Of a DNA stretch of 21,275 bases, positions 13,947-21,275 are shown in pieces. Positions within the stretch are counted from its first letter, which is position 1. Each line of letters begins with the position of its first letter. A program made the translations under genes and the position numbers. The notes under the pieces were generated by a model, which searched no databases, was not told the origin of the DNA, and worked only from the letters and a program-made list of their open reading frames with translations. Source of the DNA: Ornithomonoglobus_A sp034090805 (lineage in GTDB: Bacteria; Bacillota; Clostridia; UBA1381); contig JAXDRV010000085.1 of the NCBI GenBank assembly GCA_034090805.1, positions 1 to 21,275 of the forward strand, in the 5' to 3' direction.

Positions 13947-15683
13947 ATGGCACTTGATGCGGTTTGTATAAAAGGCATATGCGCAGAGCTTTCCGAAAAG
14001 CTTCTCAACGGACGGATAGATAAAATACATCAGCCGGAAAAGGACGAGATTGTGATTCATGTCCGCACCTTTACCGATAATTACCGCCTTGTGATTTCGG
14101 CGGGCTCGGCGCATCCGAGAATACATCTTACGAACACTCAAAAGAAAAACCCGATTACTGCGCCGATGTTTTGTATGCTGCTGAGAAAGCACCTCGGCAG
14201 CGGAAAGATTATCGCAATAGAGCAGGTAGGATTTGAGAGGATAATAAAAATTTCGGTGGAAAGCTACGATGAGCTGGGTGACTTGACGGTCAAGCACATA
14301 ATAGCCGAAATAATGGGCAGAAATTCAAATATAATTCTTGTAAACGATGATATGAAAATCATCGATTCGATAAAGCGTGTGGATTTTACGGTAAGTACGG
14401 TAAGACAGGTGCTGCCGGGACTTGAATACGTTCTGCCGCCGACGCAGGAGCGGACGCCGCTAACAGACGTTGATTCGGATACGACGATAGATTTCACAAA
14501 GCCGCAGCCGGCGGAAAAGGCTCTGATGAGCAGCGTTTCGGGAATAAGTCCGCTGACTGCAAGAGAGGTAATCTACAGAGCCTTGGGCAGAACGGATGTC
14601 AACACTGCGGAATTGAATCTGAACAAGCAAAGCTCAGTCAAGGCGGAGCTTATCAGGCTTGCCGAAAATGTAAAAAACGGTAAATTTACACCGTGCGTTA
14701 TCAAGGAAAAATCAAGCGGCAGGCTTATCGATTTTTCGGCGGTTGAAATAAGGCAGTATGAAGGGCTTGCCGAGGTGACCGAAACGGAAACGCTAAGCAC
14801 CGCTCTTGATGATTTTTACAGCATAAGAGATATGCACGAGCGCATGAGGCAGAGGAGTGCGGATATGGTAAAGCTTCTCAACAACGCCGCCGAACGCACG
14901 GAGAAGAAAATAACGATTCTCGTGAAAACTCTTAAGGACGCAGAAAATAAGGACACGTACAAAATAATGGGCGAATTGATTACCTCAAATCTGTACAGGA
15001 TAAAGGACGGCGATCGTGAGCTGACTGCGGAAAATTACTATGATAACATGAACGAGATTAAAATTCCGCTTTTGCCGGAGCTGTCGGCATCGCAGAATGC
15101 ACAGCGGTATTTTAAAAGGTATAATAAGGCGAAAACAGCCGAAACCGAGGCGGCAAAGCAGCTTAAAAACGCACGTGAGGAGCTTGATTATATTGAAAGC
15201 ACCCTTGCCGCGGTTGAAAATGCCGAAACGGAAACAGACCTTCGGGAAATACGTGCGGAGCTTATAAAGGAAGGGTATTTAAAACGCAGGCAGGATAATA
15301 AGCGGCGCAAAAACAAACCCTCCGAGCCGCTGCATTTCGTGTCCTCCGACGGCTTTGATATTTACGTCGGAAAAAACAACACCCAAAACGATTACGTAAC
15401 CACAAAGCTTGCAAATTCATCGGATTTGTGGTTTCATACAAAAAACATTCACGGATCGCATACGATAATCAAGCTGGGAATAAACAAGGACGTACCGAGG
15501 ACAACCGTAATCGAGGCGGCGCAGCTTGCCGCATATTACTCAAAGGCGAGAGAATCGTCGCAGGTGCCCGTTGACTACACAAAAATCAAAAATGTGAAAA
15601 AGCCGAACGGAGCAAAGCCGGGAATGGTGATATACGAGGGGTATAACACGATTTACGTCACACCGCATAAAATAAATGAATGA
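13947..15683 (+). CDS. rqcH: RqcH (NFACT family), ribosome quality control factor
   Basis: The 578-aa protein matches the NEMF/Rqc2 homologue that binds stalled 50S subunits with peptidyl-tRNA and directs alanine tailing. NFACT-N covers about 1-180, with NGRIDKIHQPEKDEI and EIMGRNSNIILV. The conserved acidic-Arg pair is Glu97-Arg98, where B. subtilis has Asp97-Arg98. A helix-hairpin-helix segment follows (about 190-230), then a long coiled coil (about 275-440, KRYNKAKTAETEAAKQLKNA) and NFACT-R (about 455-555, FDIYVGKNN ... DLWFHTKNIHGSHTIIK). Older annotation would call it a fibronectin-binding protein. The ATG at 13947 has GGAG 6 nt upstream, inside the family B repeat. The gene ends where the rimM leader begins. 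Confidence 0.94.
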   Translation: MALDAVCIKGICAELSEKLLNGRIDKIHQPEKDEIVIHVRTFTDNYRLVISAGSAHPRIHLTNTQKKNPITAPMFCMLLRKHLGSGKIIAIEQVGFERIIKISVESYDELGDLTVKHIIAEIMGRNSNIILVNDDMKIIDSIKRVDFTVSTVRQVLPGLEYVLPPTQERTPLTDVDSDTTIDFTKPQPAEKALMSSVSGISPLTAREVIYRALGRTDVNTAELNLNKQSSVKAELIRLAENVKNGKFTPCVIKEKSSGRLIDFSAVEIRQYEGLAEVTETETLSTALDDFYSIRDMHERMRQRSADMVKLLNNAAERTEKKITILVKTLKDAENKDTYKIMGELITSNLYRIKDGDRELTAENYYDNMNEIKIPLLPELSASQNAQRYFKRYNKAKTAETEAAKQLKNAREELDYIESTLAAVENAETETDLREIRAELIKEGYLKRRQDNKRRKNKPSEPLHFVSSDGFDIYVGKNNTQNDYVTTKLANSSDLWFHTKNIHGSHTIIKLGINKDVPRTTVIEAAQLAAYYSKARESSQVPVDYTKIKNVKKPNGAKPGMVIYEGYNTIYVTPHKINE

Positions 15684-15697
15684 AAGGCAGTACAAAA

Positions 15698-16207
15698 ATG
15701 GAATTTTTAGAGGTTGGAAAAATAATTAACACTCACGGCTTAAGAGGCGATGTAAAGGTCGTTCCGTGGACAGACTATCCCGAAGATTTCGAGGAAATAC
15801 CATGCGTTTACGTAAAAACACGAAAGGGCGAGGAAAAGCTCACGGTTTCAAATGTAAAGTATCAGAAAAATAACCTTATAGTAAAATTTAAGGAGATCGC
15901 GGATATAAACGAAGCGGAGAGATACAAGGGACTTGTTATAAGAGCGGACAGGGAGGATCTCGGCGAGCTTGAGGAGGGCGTTTATTATATTGCCGATCTG
16001 ATAGGTCTTGAGGTCTATGACGAAAACGGAAAGGTAGGCATTATTGCAGACGTGTTCAACACAGGCGCAAACGATATTTACGATATAAAGCGTGAGGGAA
16101 AGAAAAATCTTCTTCTGCCTGTGATAGACGAGGTGGTAAAGGAGATCGATATGGAAAACAAAAGAGTGCTTGTGCATATAATGGAAGGATTGGACGATGA
16201 GGTTTGA
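15698..16207 (+). CDS. rimM: 16S rRNA processing / ribosome maturation factor RimM
   Basis: The 169-aa protein has the two expected domains. The N-terminal RimM barrel starts MEFLEVGKIINTHGLRGDVK; the C-terminal PRC-barrel includes YYIADLIGLEVYDENGKVG and ends around LLLPVIDEVVKEID. It binds ribosomal protein S19 and helps 30S head assembly. The start at 15698 is preferred over an ATG at 15680 that overlaps the rqcH stop, because GAAAGG lies 10 nt upstream and family members begin near this residue. It overlaps trmD by 11 bases. The usual neighbours rpsP and rplS are not visible in the window. Confidence 0.95.
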   Translation: MEFLEVGKIINTHGLRGDVKVVPWTDYPEDFEEIPCVYVKTRKGEEKLTVSNVKYQKNNLIVKFKEIADINEAERYKGLVIRADREDLGELEEGVYYIADLIGLEVYDENGKVGIIADVFNTGANDIYDIKREGKKNLLLPVIDEVVKEIDMENKRVLVHIMEGLDDEV

Positions 16208-16919
16208 TGTGCTTACGCTTTTCCCGGCGATGTTTGAGGCAGTTCTCGGCGACAGCATGATAGGACGTGCAAGGGAAAAGGGACTTGTTGAGATGAATTT
16301 TATAGATATACGTGATTTTACGGAAAACAAGCACCGTCAGGTGGACGATTATCCGTACAGCGGCGGGGGCGGTATGCTGATAGCGGCGGCTCCGGTTTAC
16401 AATGCGTATATGTCGGTCGTAAAGGACTTGGAGTACAAGCCTCTGACGATTTATATGTCGCCGCAGGGGAAAATATTTGACCAAAAAACAGCTATAGAGC
16501 TGTCCGAGCATGAGCATATTATTTTGATATGCGGTCATTACGAGGGAATAGACCAAAGAGTGCTTGACGAAATAGTCGATGCGGAGCTTTCGATAGGCGA
16601 TTTTGTTCTTACGGGCGGCGAGATCCCGGCAATGGCTGTTATCGATACGGTGACAAGACTCATTCCGGGAGTTTTGGGCGCAGAGGACGGATTTAAAAAC
16701 GAGTCGCATTACAACGGACTGCTTGAATATCCGCAGTACACACGCCCCGCCGTATGGCATGATAAGCCTATCCCGGATATACTGATATCCGGGCATCATG
16801 CGAAGATAGAGCAGTGGAAGCGTGAGCAGTCACTGCTTGTCACAAAGCAAAAACGCCCCGATATGCTCGAAAAAGCCGAGCTTACCGAGGCGGATATTGA
16901 GTTTTTGAAAAATGTATAG
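16197..16919 (+). CDS. trmD: tRNA (guanine37-N1)-methyltransferase TrmD
   Basis: The 240-aa protein methylates G37 of tRNAs from S-adenosylmethionine, preventing +1 frameshifting. It has the SPOUT trefoil-knot features of TrmD: DVLTLFPAMF at the start, PYSGGGGMLIAAAPVY (about 53-68), CGHYEGIDQRV (about 112-122), IGDFVLTGGEIPAM (about 132-145), and the C-terminal domain with NESHYNGLLEYPQYTRP. Length is normal. The ATG at 16197 overlaps the end of rimM by 11 bases, so the two are coupled. It converges with the ABC-F gene, with only 2 bases between the stop codons and no terminator hairpin. Confidence 0.96.
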   Translation: MRFDVLTLFPAMFEAVLGDSMIGRAREKGLVEMNFIDIRDFTENKHRQVDDYPYSGGGGMLIAAAPVYNAYMSVVKDLEYKPLTIYMSPQGKIFDQKTAIELSEHEHIILICGHYEGIDQRVLDEIVDAELSIGDFVLTGGEIPAMAVIDTVTRLIPGVLGAEDGFKNESHYNGLLEYPQYTRPAVWHDKPIPDILISGHHAKIEQWKREQSLLVTKQKRPDMLEKAELTEADIEFLKNV

Positions 16920-16921
16920 GG

Positions 16922-18523
16922 TTATTTGTTCATTTCAATATACTCATCATACGTGCACATTCTGTCAACAACAGTGCCGTCCGATTTTATATCGAGAATC
17001 CTGTTTGCTATGGTGTTCATAAACTCATGGTCATGGGAGGCGAATATCACGTTGCCCTTAAATGCCTTAAGACCGTTGTTTACGGCGGTGATGCTCTCAA
17101 GGTCGAGGTGGTTTGTCGGCTGATCGAGTATAAGCACGTTTGAGCCGAAAAGCATCATGCGTGAAAGCATACATCTGACCTTTTCGCCGCCGGAAAGCAC
17201 CTGAACCTCCTTAAATACATCATCTCCCGAAAACAGCATTCTGCCGAGGAAACCGCGGATGTATGTTTCGTTCTGCGTTTCAAATCCGGGAGGTGAAAAC
17301 TGGCGCAGCCAGTCCATGAGATTTAGCGCACAGCCGTCAAAGTATTTCGAGTTATCCTTGGGGAAGTAGCTGCGTGAGGTGGAAACGCCCCATTTGAGCG
17401 TGCCGGAATCCGGCTCTGTTTCCTCCGCAAGCATTTTCATAAATTCCGTCACGGCAATCTCGCTGTCGCCTATAACGGCAACCTTGTCACCGTGGTTAAG
17501 CGTGAAGGTCAGATTTTTTACGACAATTTCATCATTTACCGTTTTTGAAACACCGTCAAGCATAAGCAGATCACGCCCGGCTTCTCTGTCCATGTCAAAG
17601 CCGACAAACGGATACCGTCTTGACGATGCGGGCATTTCCTCGACAGTGAGCTTGTCAAGTATTTTTTTGCGGCTTGTTGCCTGCTTTGATTTTGACTTGT
17701 TTGCACTGAAACGCTGTATAAACGTTTGCAGCTCCTTGATTTTTTCTTCTGCTTTTTTGTTCTGCTGCTTTATCATTCTTTCGATAAGCTGACTTGATTC
17801 GTACCAAAATTCGTAGTTGCCGACATACATTTTTATCTTTGTGTAGTCTATATCGACTATATGCGTGCAGACAACGTTAAGGAAGTATCTGTCGTGCGAT
17901 ACCACTATTACCGTACCCTCGTAATCGAGGAGAAAATCCTCAAGCCATTCCACCGCACGTATATCGAGATGGTTTGTCGGCTCGTCAAGCAGAATAATAT
18001 CGGGATTGCCGAAAAGTGCCTGTGCAAGCAGTATTTTAACCTTTTCGCTGTCGCCGATTTCAGACATCTGCATATAAAGCAGACCCTCGTCAAGACCTAA
18101 GCCCTGAATAAGCTTTGACGCATTTGAATCCGCCTCCCAGCCGTCCATCTCGGCAAATTCCGCCTCAAGCTCGGCAGCCTTTATTCCGTCCTCGTCCGTG
18201 AAATCCTCTTTTTCGTACAGTGCGTCCTTTTCTTTCATTATATCATACAGGCGCTTGTTGCCCATGATTATCGTATCAAGCACGCTGTAGGCATCATAGG
18301 CGAAGTGATCCTGCTTAAGCACCGACATACGGCAGTTGGGGTCGATCGAGATTTCACCTGTCGTTGTTTCAAGCTCGCCGGAAAGCAGCTTTAAAAATGT
18401 GGATTTCCCGGCTCCGTTTGCGCCGATAACGCCGTAGCAGTTGCCGGGAGTGAATTTCAGGTTTACGTCGGAAAACAAATTCTGACCGCTGAAATTAAGA
18501 CTTACATTTGTTACAGTTATCAT
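16922..18523 (-). CDS. ABC-F ATPase (YkpA/YbiT-like), one ATP site degenerate
   Basis: The 533-aa protein has two nucleotide-binding domains, no membrane segments and a linker of about 80 residues, as in ribosome-associated ABC-F proteins. The closest family I recall is YkpA/YbiT (SYFPKDNS after domain 2 Walker A, and LDLESITAVNNGL). Domain 1 has an intact Walker A (GANGAGKST, 34-42) and Walker B (LLDEPTNHLD, Glu181), but its signature reads IGDSE (156-160) instead of LSGGE. Domain 2 has an intact signature LSGGE (443-447), but its Walker A reads GDSEIAVTE (352-360), without the lysine, and Walker B reads LDQPTNHLD (Gln468 for Glu). The start is ATG 18521-18523 with GGAG 7 nt upstream. The substrate is inferred to be the ribosome. 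Confidence 0.88.
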   Translation of the reverse strand: MITVTNVSLNFSGQNLFSDVNLKFTPGNCYGVIGANGAGKSTFLKLLSGELETTTGEISIDPNCRMSVLKQDHFAYDAYSVLDTIIMGNKRLYDIMKEKDALYEKEDFTDEDGIKAAELEAEFAEMDGWEADSNASKLIQGLGLDEGLLYMQMSEIGDSEKVKILLAQALFGNPDIILLDEPTNHLDIRAVEWLEDFLLDYEGTVIVVSHDRYFLNVVCTHIVDIDYTKIKMYVGNYEFWYESSQLIERMIKQQNKKAEEKIKELQTFIQRFSANKSKSKQATSRKKILDKLTVEEMPASSRRYPFVGFDMDREAGRDLLMLDGVSKTVNDEIVVKNLTFTLNHGDKVAVIGDSEIAVTEFMKMLAEETEPDSGTLKWGVSTSRSYFPKDNSKYFDGCALNLMDWLRQFSPPGFETQNETYIRGFLGRMLFSGDDVFKEVQVLSGGEKVRCMLSRMMLFGSNVLILDQPTNHLDLESITAVNNGLKAFKGNVIFASHDHEFMNTIANRILDIKSDGTVVDRMCTYDEYIEMNK

Positions 18524-18550
18524 TTATAATCTCCATTTCTTTATGTTTGA

Positions 18551-18579
18551 TTGACAATTTATAATCATTGTAGTATAAT
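18551..18579 (+). promoter_or_regulatory. Consensus sigma-A promoter for the reductase-nfo operon
   Basis: TTGACA (18551-18556) and TATAAT (18574-18579), exactly 17 bp apart, match the full consensus. The 132-bp divergent gap to the ABC-F gene also holds a 10-bp tandem repeat, CTATATTATA at 18591-18600 and 18601-18610, just downstream of the predicted start site. I could not place a clear ABC-F promoter. Confidence 0.85.
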
Positions 18580-18655
18580 AAATATACAGGCTATATTATA
18601 CTATATTATAACGTGAAAATCAAGAAAAATTTATCGAAAAGGGGAAGTGATTTCA

Positions 18656-20179
18656 ATGACTGATAAATTAAAGCGAAAAATCGATGAATTTCGCAGGCGG
18701 ACGGAGCTGTTTGCCAAGGGTGAAATCAGCGTAAAGGAATACAAAGGATTTTCGGGCGGCTTCGGCAGCTATGCCCAAAGAGGTGCAAAGGCGTCTATGC
18801 TGCGGCTCAGAATGTCGGGAGGAAGAATAGACAAGGAACGCCTTGCGTCTATAATTCAAATATGTGAAAAATACGATATTTCAAAGCTTCATGCAACTAC
18901 CTGCCAGACGATACAGCTTCACGACATACCCCTTTCGTCCGTTGCGGACGTACTGACGGACGCTGTTGAAAGCGGATTTTACACGCTTGGAGGCGGCGGG
19001 GATTTTCCGAGAAACGTTATGGCATCGCCCCTTTCGGGAGTGGAAAAGGACGAGTATTTTGACGTTCTGCCGTATGCCGACAAGGCGGAGGAATATCTAC
19101 TTGAACGTGCGGATGATGTTAAGCTGCCCAGAAAGCTTAAGGTATGCTTTTCAAATTCGGAGGCAAATGTTGTTCATGCAACGTTCAGGGATCTCGGATT
19201 TGCGGCCGTCGGGGACGGTAAATTTGACGTTTACTGCGCCGGAGGTATGGGGGCAAATCCACGCATGGGCGTAAAGGTTGGCGAGAGTGTGGACGGCTCT
19301 GAAATTTTGTATTATATAAAAGCGATGATTTCATTTTTCTGTCGCTACGGTAATTACGAAAACCGCGCAAAGGCAAGAACGAGATATATCCGTGAGGTTC
19401 TCGGTGATGAATTTACGGAAAAATTCAACGAGGAGCTTGACAAAGCGTTTGCCGAGGGCGGACTTGACATCAGCGTAAGTGAAAAAACGGTGTCAAAGGC
19501 TGCGGACGGTATTGCTCCGAAATCGGAGAGGGTTATTCCGCAAAAGCAGGATGGGCTGTATGCGGTAAGCGTAAGTCCTGTGGGCGGCATAATAAGGCCG
19601 GAGCTGCTTAAGAGCATTTACGAAGCGATTAAGGATATGGAGTCTGTATCACTGCGTGTCGCTCCCGACGGAACTATATATGTTATAAATTGTACGGGCA
19701 GCGAGGCGGCAAAGGTGCTTGCGGCAACGGGCGGCTGTGCGGAAAAGGATATAGAAAAATCGGTTGCCTGCATAGGCTCCGGTATTTGCCAACAGGGACT
19801 CAGAAATTCTCAGGCGCTGCTCGATGCGATTCTCGATGCGGTCAAGCCGTATGATTTCAAGGCGGACGCATTGCCGAAGCTTAGGATAAGCGGCTGTGTT
19901 TCCTCATGCGGTGCGCAGCTTGCCGGCTGCATGGGCTTTAGAGGCGGCGTTAAAATGCGTGACGGAAAGCCTGTTCCGGCATTTGTGTTGACAATTGACG
20001 GCAGAGAACAACAAGGCAGCGAAGCATTCGGAGAGGAATGCGGAGCAATTGCCGAGGACGAAATTCCGCTATTTATGACAGAGCTTGGAAAAGCTGTTAC
20101 CGAAAAAGGAATAAGCTATCATGAATTTTCGGACAAGCACAGGGGAGAGCTTGAGGAATTAATTAATAAGTATATATGA
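18656..20179 (+). CDS. Siroheme-dependent nitrite/sulfite reductase
   Basis: The 507-aa protein has the duplicated ferredoxin-like half-domains and siroheme/[4Fe-4S] repeats of the nitrite and sulfite reductase family. Cluster ligands are CIGSGIC (Cys372, Cys378) and CVSSC (Cys414, Cys418), the C-x5-C ... C-x3-C pattern. Near the N-terminus are RLRMSGGRIDKERL and ATTCQTIQLHDIP, which resemble the siroheme/substrate-binding region. It would catalyse a six-electron reduction with ferredoxin or a similar donor; motifs cannot separate nitrite from sulfite. No partner subunit or siroheme biosynthesis gene is in the window. The ATG at 18656 is preferred over GTG at 18647, since AAGGGG lies 11 nt upstream of the ATG and only 2 nt from the GTG. 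Confidence 0.9.
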   Translation: MTDKLKRKIDEFRRRTELFAKGEISVKEYKGFSGGFGSYAQRGAKASMLRLRMSGGRIDKERLASIIQICEKYDISKLHATTCQTIQLHDIPLSSVADVLTDAVESGFYTLGGGGDFPRNVMASPLSGVEKDEYFDVLPYADKAEEYLLERADDVKLPRKLKVCFSNSEANVVHATFRDLGFAAVGDGKFDVYCAGGMGANPRMGVKVGESVDGSEILYYIKAMISFFCRYGNYENRAKARTRYIREVLGDEFTEKFNEELDKAFAEGGLDISVSEKTVSKAADGIAPKSERVIPQKQDGLYAVSVSPVGGIIRPELLKSIYEAIKDMESVSLRVAPDGTIYVINCTGSEAAKVLAATGGCAEKDIEKSVACIGSGICQQGLRNSQALLDAILDAVKPYDFKADALPKLRISGCVSSCGAQLAGCMGFRGGVKMRDGKPVPAFVLTIDGREQQGSEAFGEECGAIAEDEIPLFMTELGKAVTEKGISYHEFSDKHRGELEELINKYI

Positions 20180-20198
20180 AAGGGGAACGATTACAATA

Positions 20199-21038
20199 AT
20201 GTTAAAAATAGGTTCGCATCTTTCCTCGTCAAAGGGGTATCTGCACATGGCTGAGGAGGCTGTGTCAATAGGCGCAAATACTTTTCAGTTTTTTACAAGA
20301 AACCCACGAGGAGGAAGTGCAAAAAAAATTGATGAAAACGATATAAAAGACTTCCTCAAGTACACGGAGGAAAACAATTTTGCAAAAATTCTGGCGCACG
20401 CACCGTATACCTTAAATCCATGCTCAAAGGACGAAAAGGTACGTGAGTTTGCGTATATGACCATGGCGGACGATCTTGCAAGAATGGAGTATACGCCGCA
20501 TCAGATGTATAATTTTCATCCCGGCAGCCATGTCGGTCAGGGTGCGGAAAAGGGGATAGAGCTGATTGCGAAGCTGCTCAACGGTGTGCTGAAGCCGGAG
20601 ATGACCACGACGGTGCTGCTTGAAACGATGTCCGGCAAAGGCTCCGAGATAGGCAGGAGCTTTGAGGAGCTGCGTGAAATAATCGATAAAACGGAGCTTT
20701 CGGATAAGATGGGCGTGTGCCTTGATACGTGTCATGTGTACGATGCGGGATATGACGTGGTAAATGATCTTGACGGAGTTCTTGAGGAATTTGACAGAGT
20801 TATAGGACTTGACAGATTAAAAGCGATTCACCTAAACGACAGCAAAAATCCGTTTGCCTCACATAAGGACAGGCACGAAAAAATAGGAGAGGGTTCGCTG
20901 GGCTTGGAGGCTGTTTCAAGAATAATCAATCATCCCAAGCTGAGGGAGCTTCCGTTTTTCCTCGAAACACCGAACGAGCTTGACGGATATGCACATGAGA
21001 TAGAGATTTTAAAGGGTGCTTATATTAATGACTGCTGA
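20199..21038 (+). CDS. nfo: Endonuclease IV (AP endonuclease)
   Basis: The 279-aa protein is a TIM-barrel AP endonuclease that cuts 5' of abasic sites in base-excision repair. The trinuclear zinc ligands are all present: His67, His107, Glu142, Asp176, His179, His211, Asp224, His226 and Glu256, in the motifs HAPYTLNP, FHPGSHVGQG, LLETMSGKG, CLDTCHVYDAGYD, HLNDSK, KDRHEKIGEG and FLETP. The ATG has GAAAGGGG upstream and lies 19 bp after the reductase gene, so they form an operon. The TGA stop lies in the terminal inverted repeat of the downstream family A element. The last residues (INDC) are probably encoded by DNA that came with the element; the fold should end before them. Confidence 0.95.
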   Translation: MLKIGSHLSSSKGYLHMAEEAVSIGANTFQFFTRNPRGGSAKKIDENDIKDFLKYTEENNFAKILAHAPYTLNPCSKDEKVREFAYMTMADDLARMEYTPHQMYNFHPGSHVGQGAEKGIELIAKLLNGVLKPEMTTTVLLETMSGKGSEIGRSFEELREIIDKTELSDKMGVCLDTCHVYDAGYDVVNDLDGVLEEFDRVIGLDRLKAIHLNDSKNPFASHKDRHEKIGEGSLGLEAVSRIINHPKLRELPFFLETPNELDGYAHEIEILKGAYINDC

Positions 21039-21273
21039 ACAATTATGAAACGCAGCCGCATAGCGGCTTAAAAGCGTTTCATAATTGTTTGGGTGCAAGG
21101 TTTTTTCATGAATATGAAAAAATCCTTGCACCATAAATAAATATTTTGCTCTCAAAATATTTATTTTGGCAGACTTTATCAATGCGAACTGTGTAAAATC
21201 TCTGATTTTACACGAAAAATTTTGACAATAGTCATAATTTTTCCAAATGCGATTGAAAATCGCATTTGTTCAG
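21035..21273 (-). repeat. MITE-like hairpin repeat, family A, long copy
   Basis: This 239-bp segment is bounded by CTGAACAA (21035-21042) and TTGTTCAG (21266-21273). Five hairpins follow one another: 21038-21053 with 21074-21089 (16 bp, enclosing AGCCGC/GCGGCT); 21092-21109 with 21114-21132 (18 bp, one bulged base); 21135-21148 with 21153-21166 (14 bp); 21191-21200 with 21204-21213 (10 bp); 21245-21254 with 21258-21267 (10 bp). Its reverse complement aligns block by block with 10536-10661, which lacks the second and third hairpins. It may also act as a terminator for nfo. The window ends two bases later. Confidence 0.85.
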
Positions 21274-21275
21274 TG

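Noticed and set aside
18524..18540. Third family B copy before the ABC-F gene (ATGGAGATTATAAATG)
   Set aside because: Only the SD-proximal 15 or so bases resemble the repeat; nothing further upstream matches, so it is probably a common SD context.
21035..21275. Possible CRISPR array or small RNA cluster
   Set aside because: The region is repetitive-looking, but each repeat is a different palindrome; there are no direct repeats with regular spacers.

Overview
The window looks like a chromosomal segment of a spore-forming anaerobic Firmicute of the class Clostridia. The reasons are a spoIIGA-sigE-sigG cluster preceded by Spo0A boxes, a spoIID gene, a ferredoxin-dependent indolepyruvate oxidoreductase beside a phenylacetate-CoA ligase, an SLH-anchored surface protein, RqcH, AGGAGG-type ribosome binding sites, and several near-consensus sigma-A promoters (TTGACA-17-TATAAT). 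I cannot name the genus from sequence alone.

Layout. (1) 1-3000 is a small accessory module: two overlapping unknown ORFs, a 45-residue TnpW-like ORF, a large serine recombinase with a TTG start, then a strong promoter in front of a small gene that appears frameshifted. A bidirectional hairpin terminator closes the module. (2) 3023-7927, minus strand: iorA-iorB, a PepSY-like lipoprotein, and paaK, an aromatic 2-oxoacid / arylacetyl-CoA module. The paaK leader is long and full of inverted repeats. (3) 8038-10371, minus strand: spoIIGA-sigE-sigG, with three 0A boxes and an unusually spaced (22 bp) promoter upstream of spoIIGA, and a hairpin that buries part of the sigG ribosome binding site. 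(4) 10704-13675, plus strand: a secreted phosphodiester glycosidase with three SLH repeats, then spoIID, whose start codon lies in a perfect 14-bp stem. (5) 13947-16919, plus strand: rqcH, rimM and trmD (ribosome rescue, ribosome maturation, tRNA m1G37). (6) 16922-18523, minus strand: an ABC-F ATPase in which one of the two composite ATP sites looks degenerate. (7) 18656-21038, plus strand: a siroheme nitrite/sulfite reductase and endonuclease IV under a consensus promoter.

Two families of dispersed non-coding repeats stand out. Family A (10536-10661 and 21035-21273) is a MITE-like string of hairpins with short terminal inverted repeats. The long copy carries two extra hairpins and supplies the stop codon, and probably the last few codons, of endonuclease IV. 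Family B (5467-5607 and 13746-13946) is a roughly 94% identical leader cassette that ends exactly at the Shine-Dalgarno and start codon of two unrelated genes (the lipoprotein and rqcH). One copy carries an extra 60-nt block of hairpins. Family B is the best candidate here for something not yet described: a mobile or duplicated 5' untranslated region that brings its own translation start signal.

All identifications are from reading the sequence; no searches or folding programs were run.
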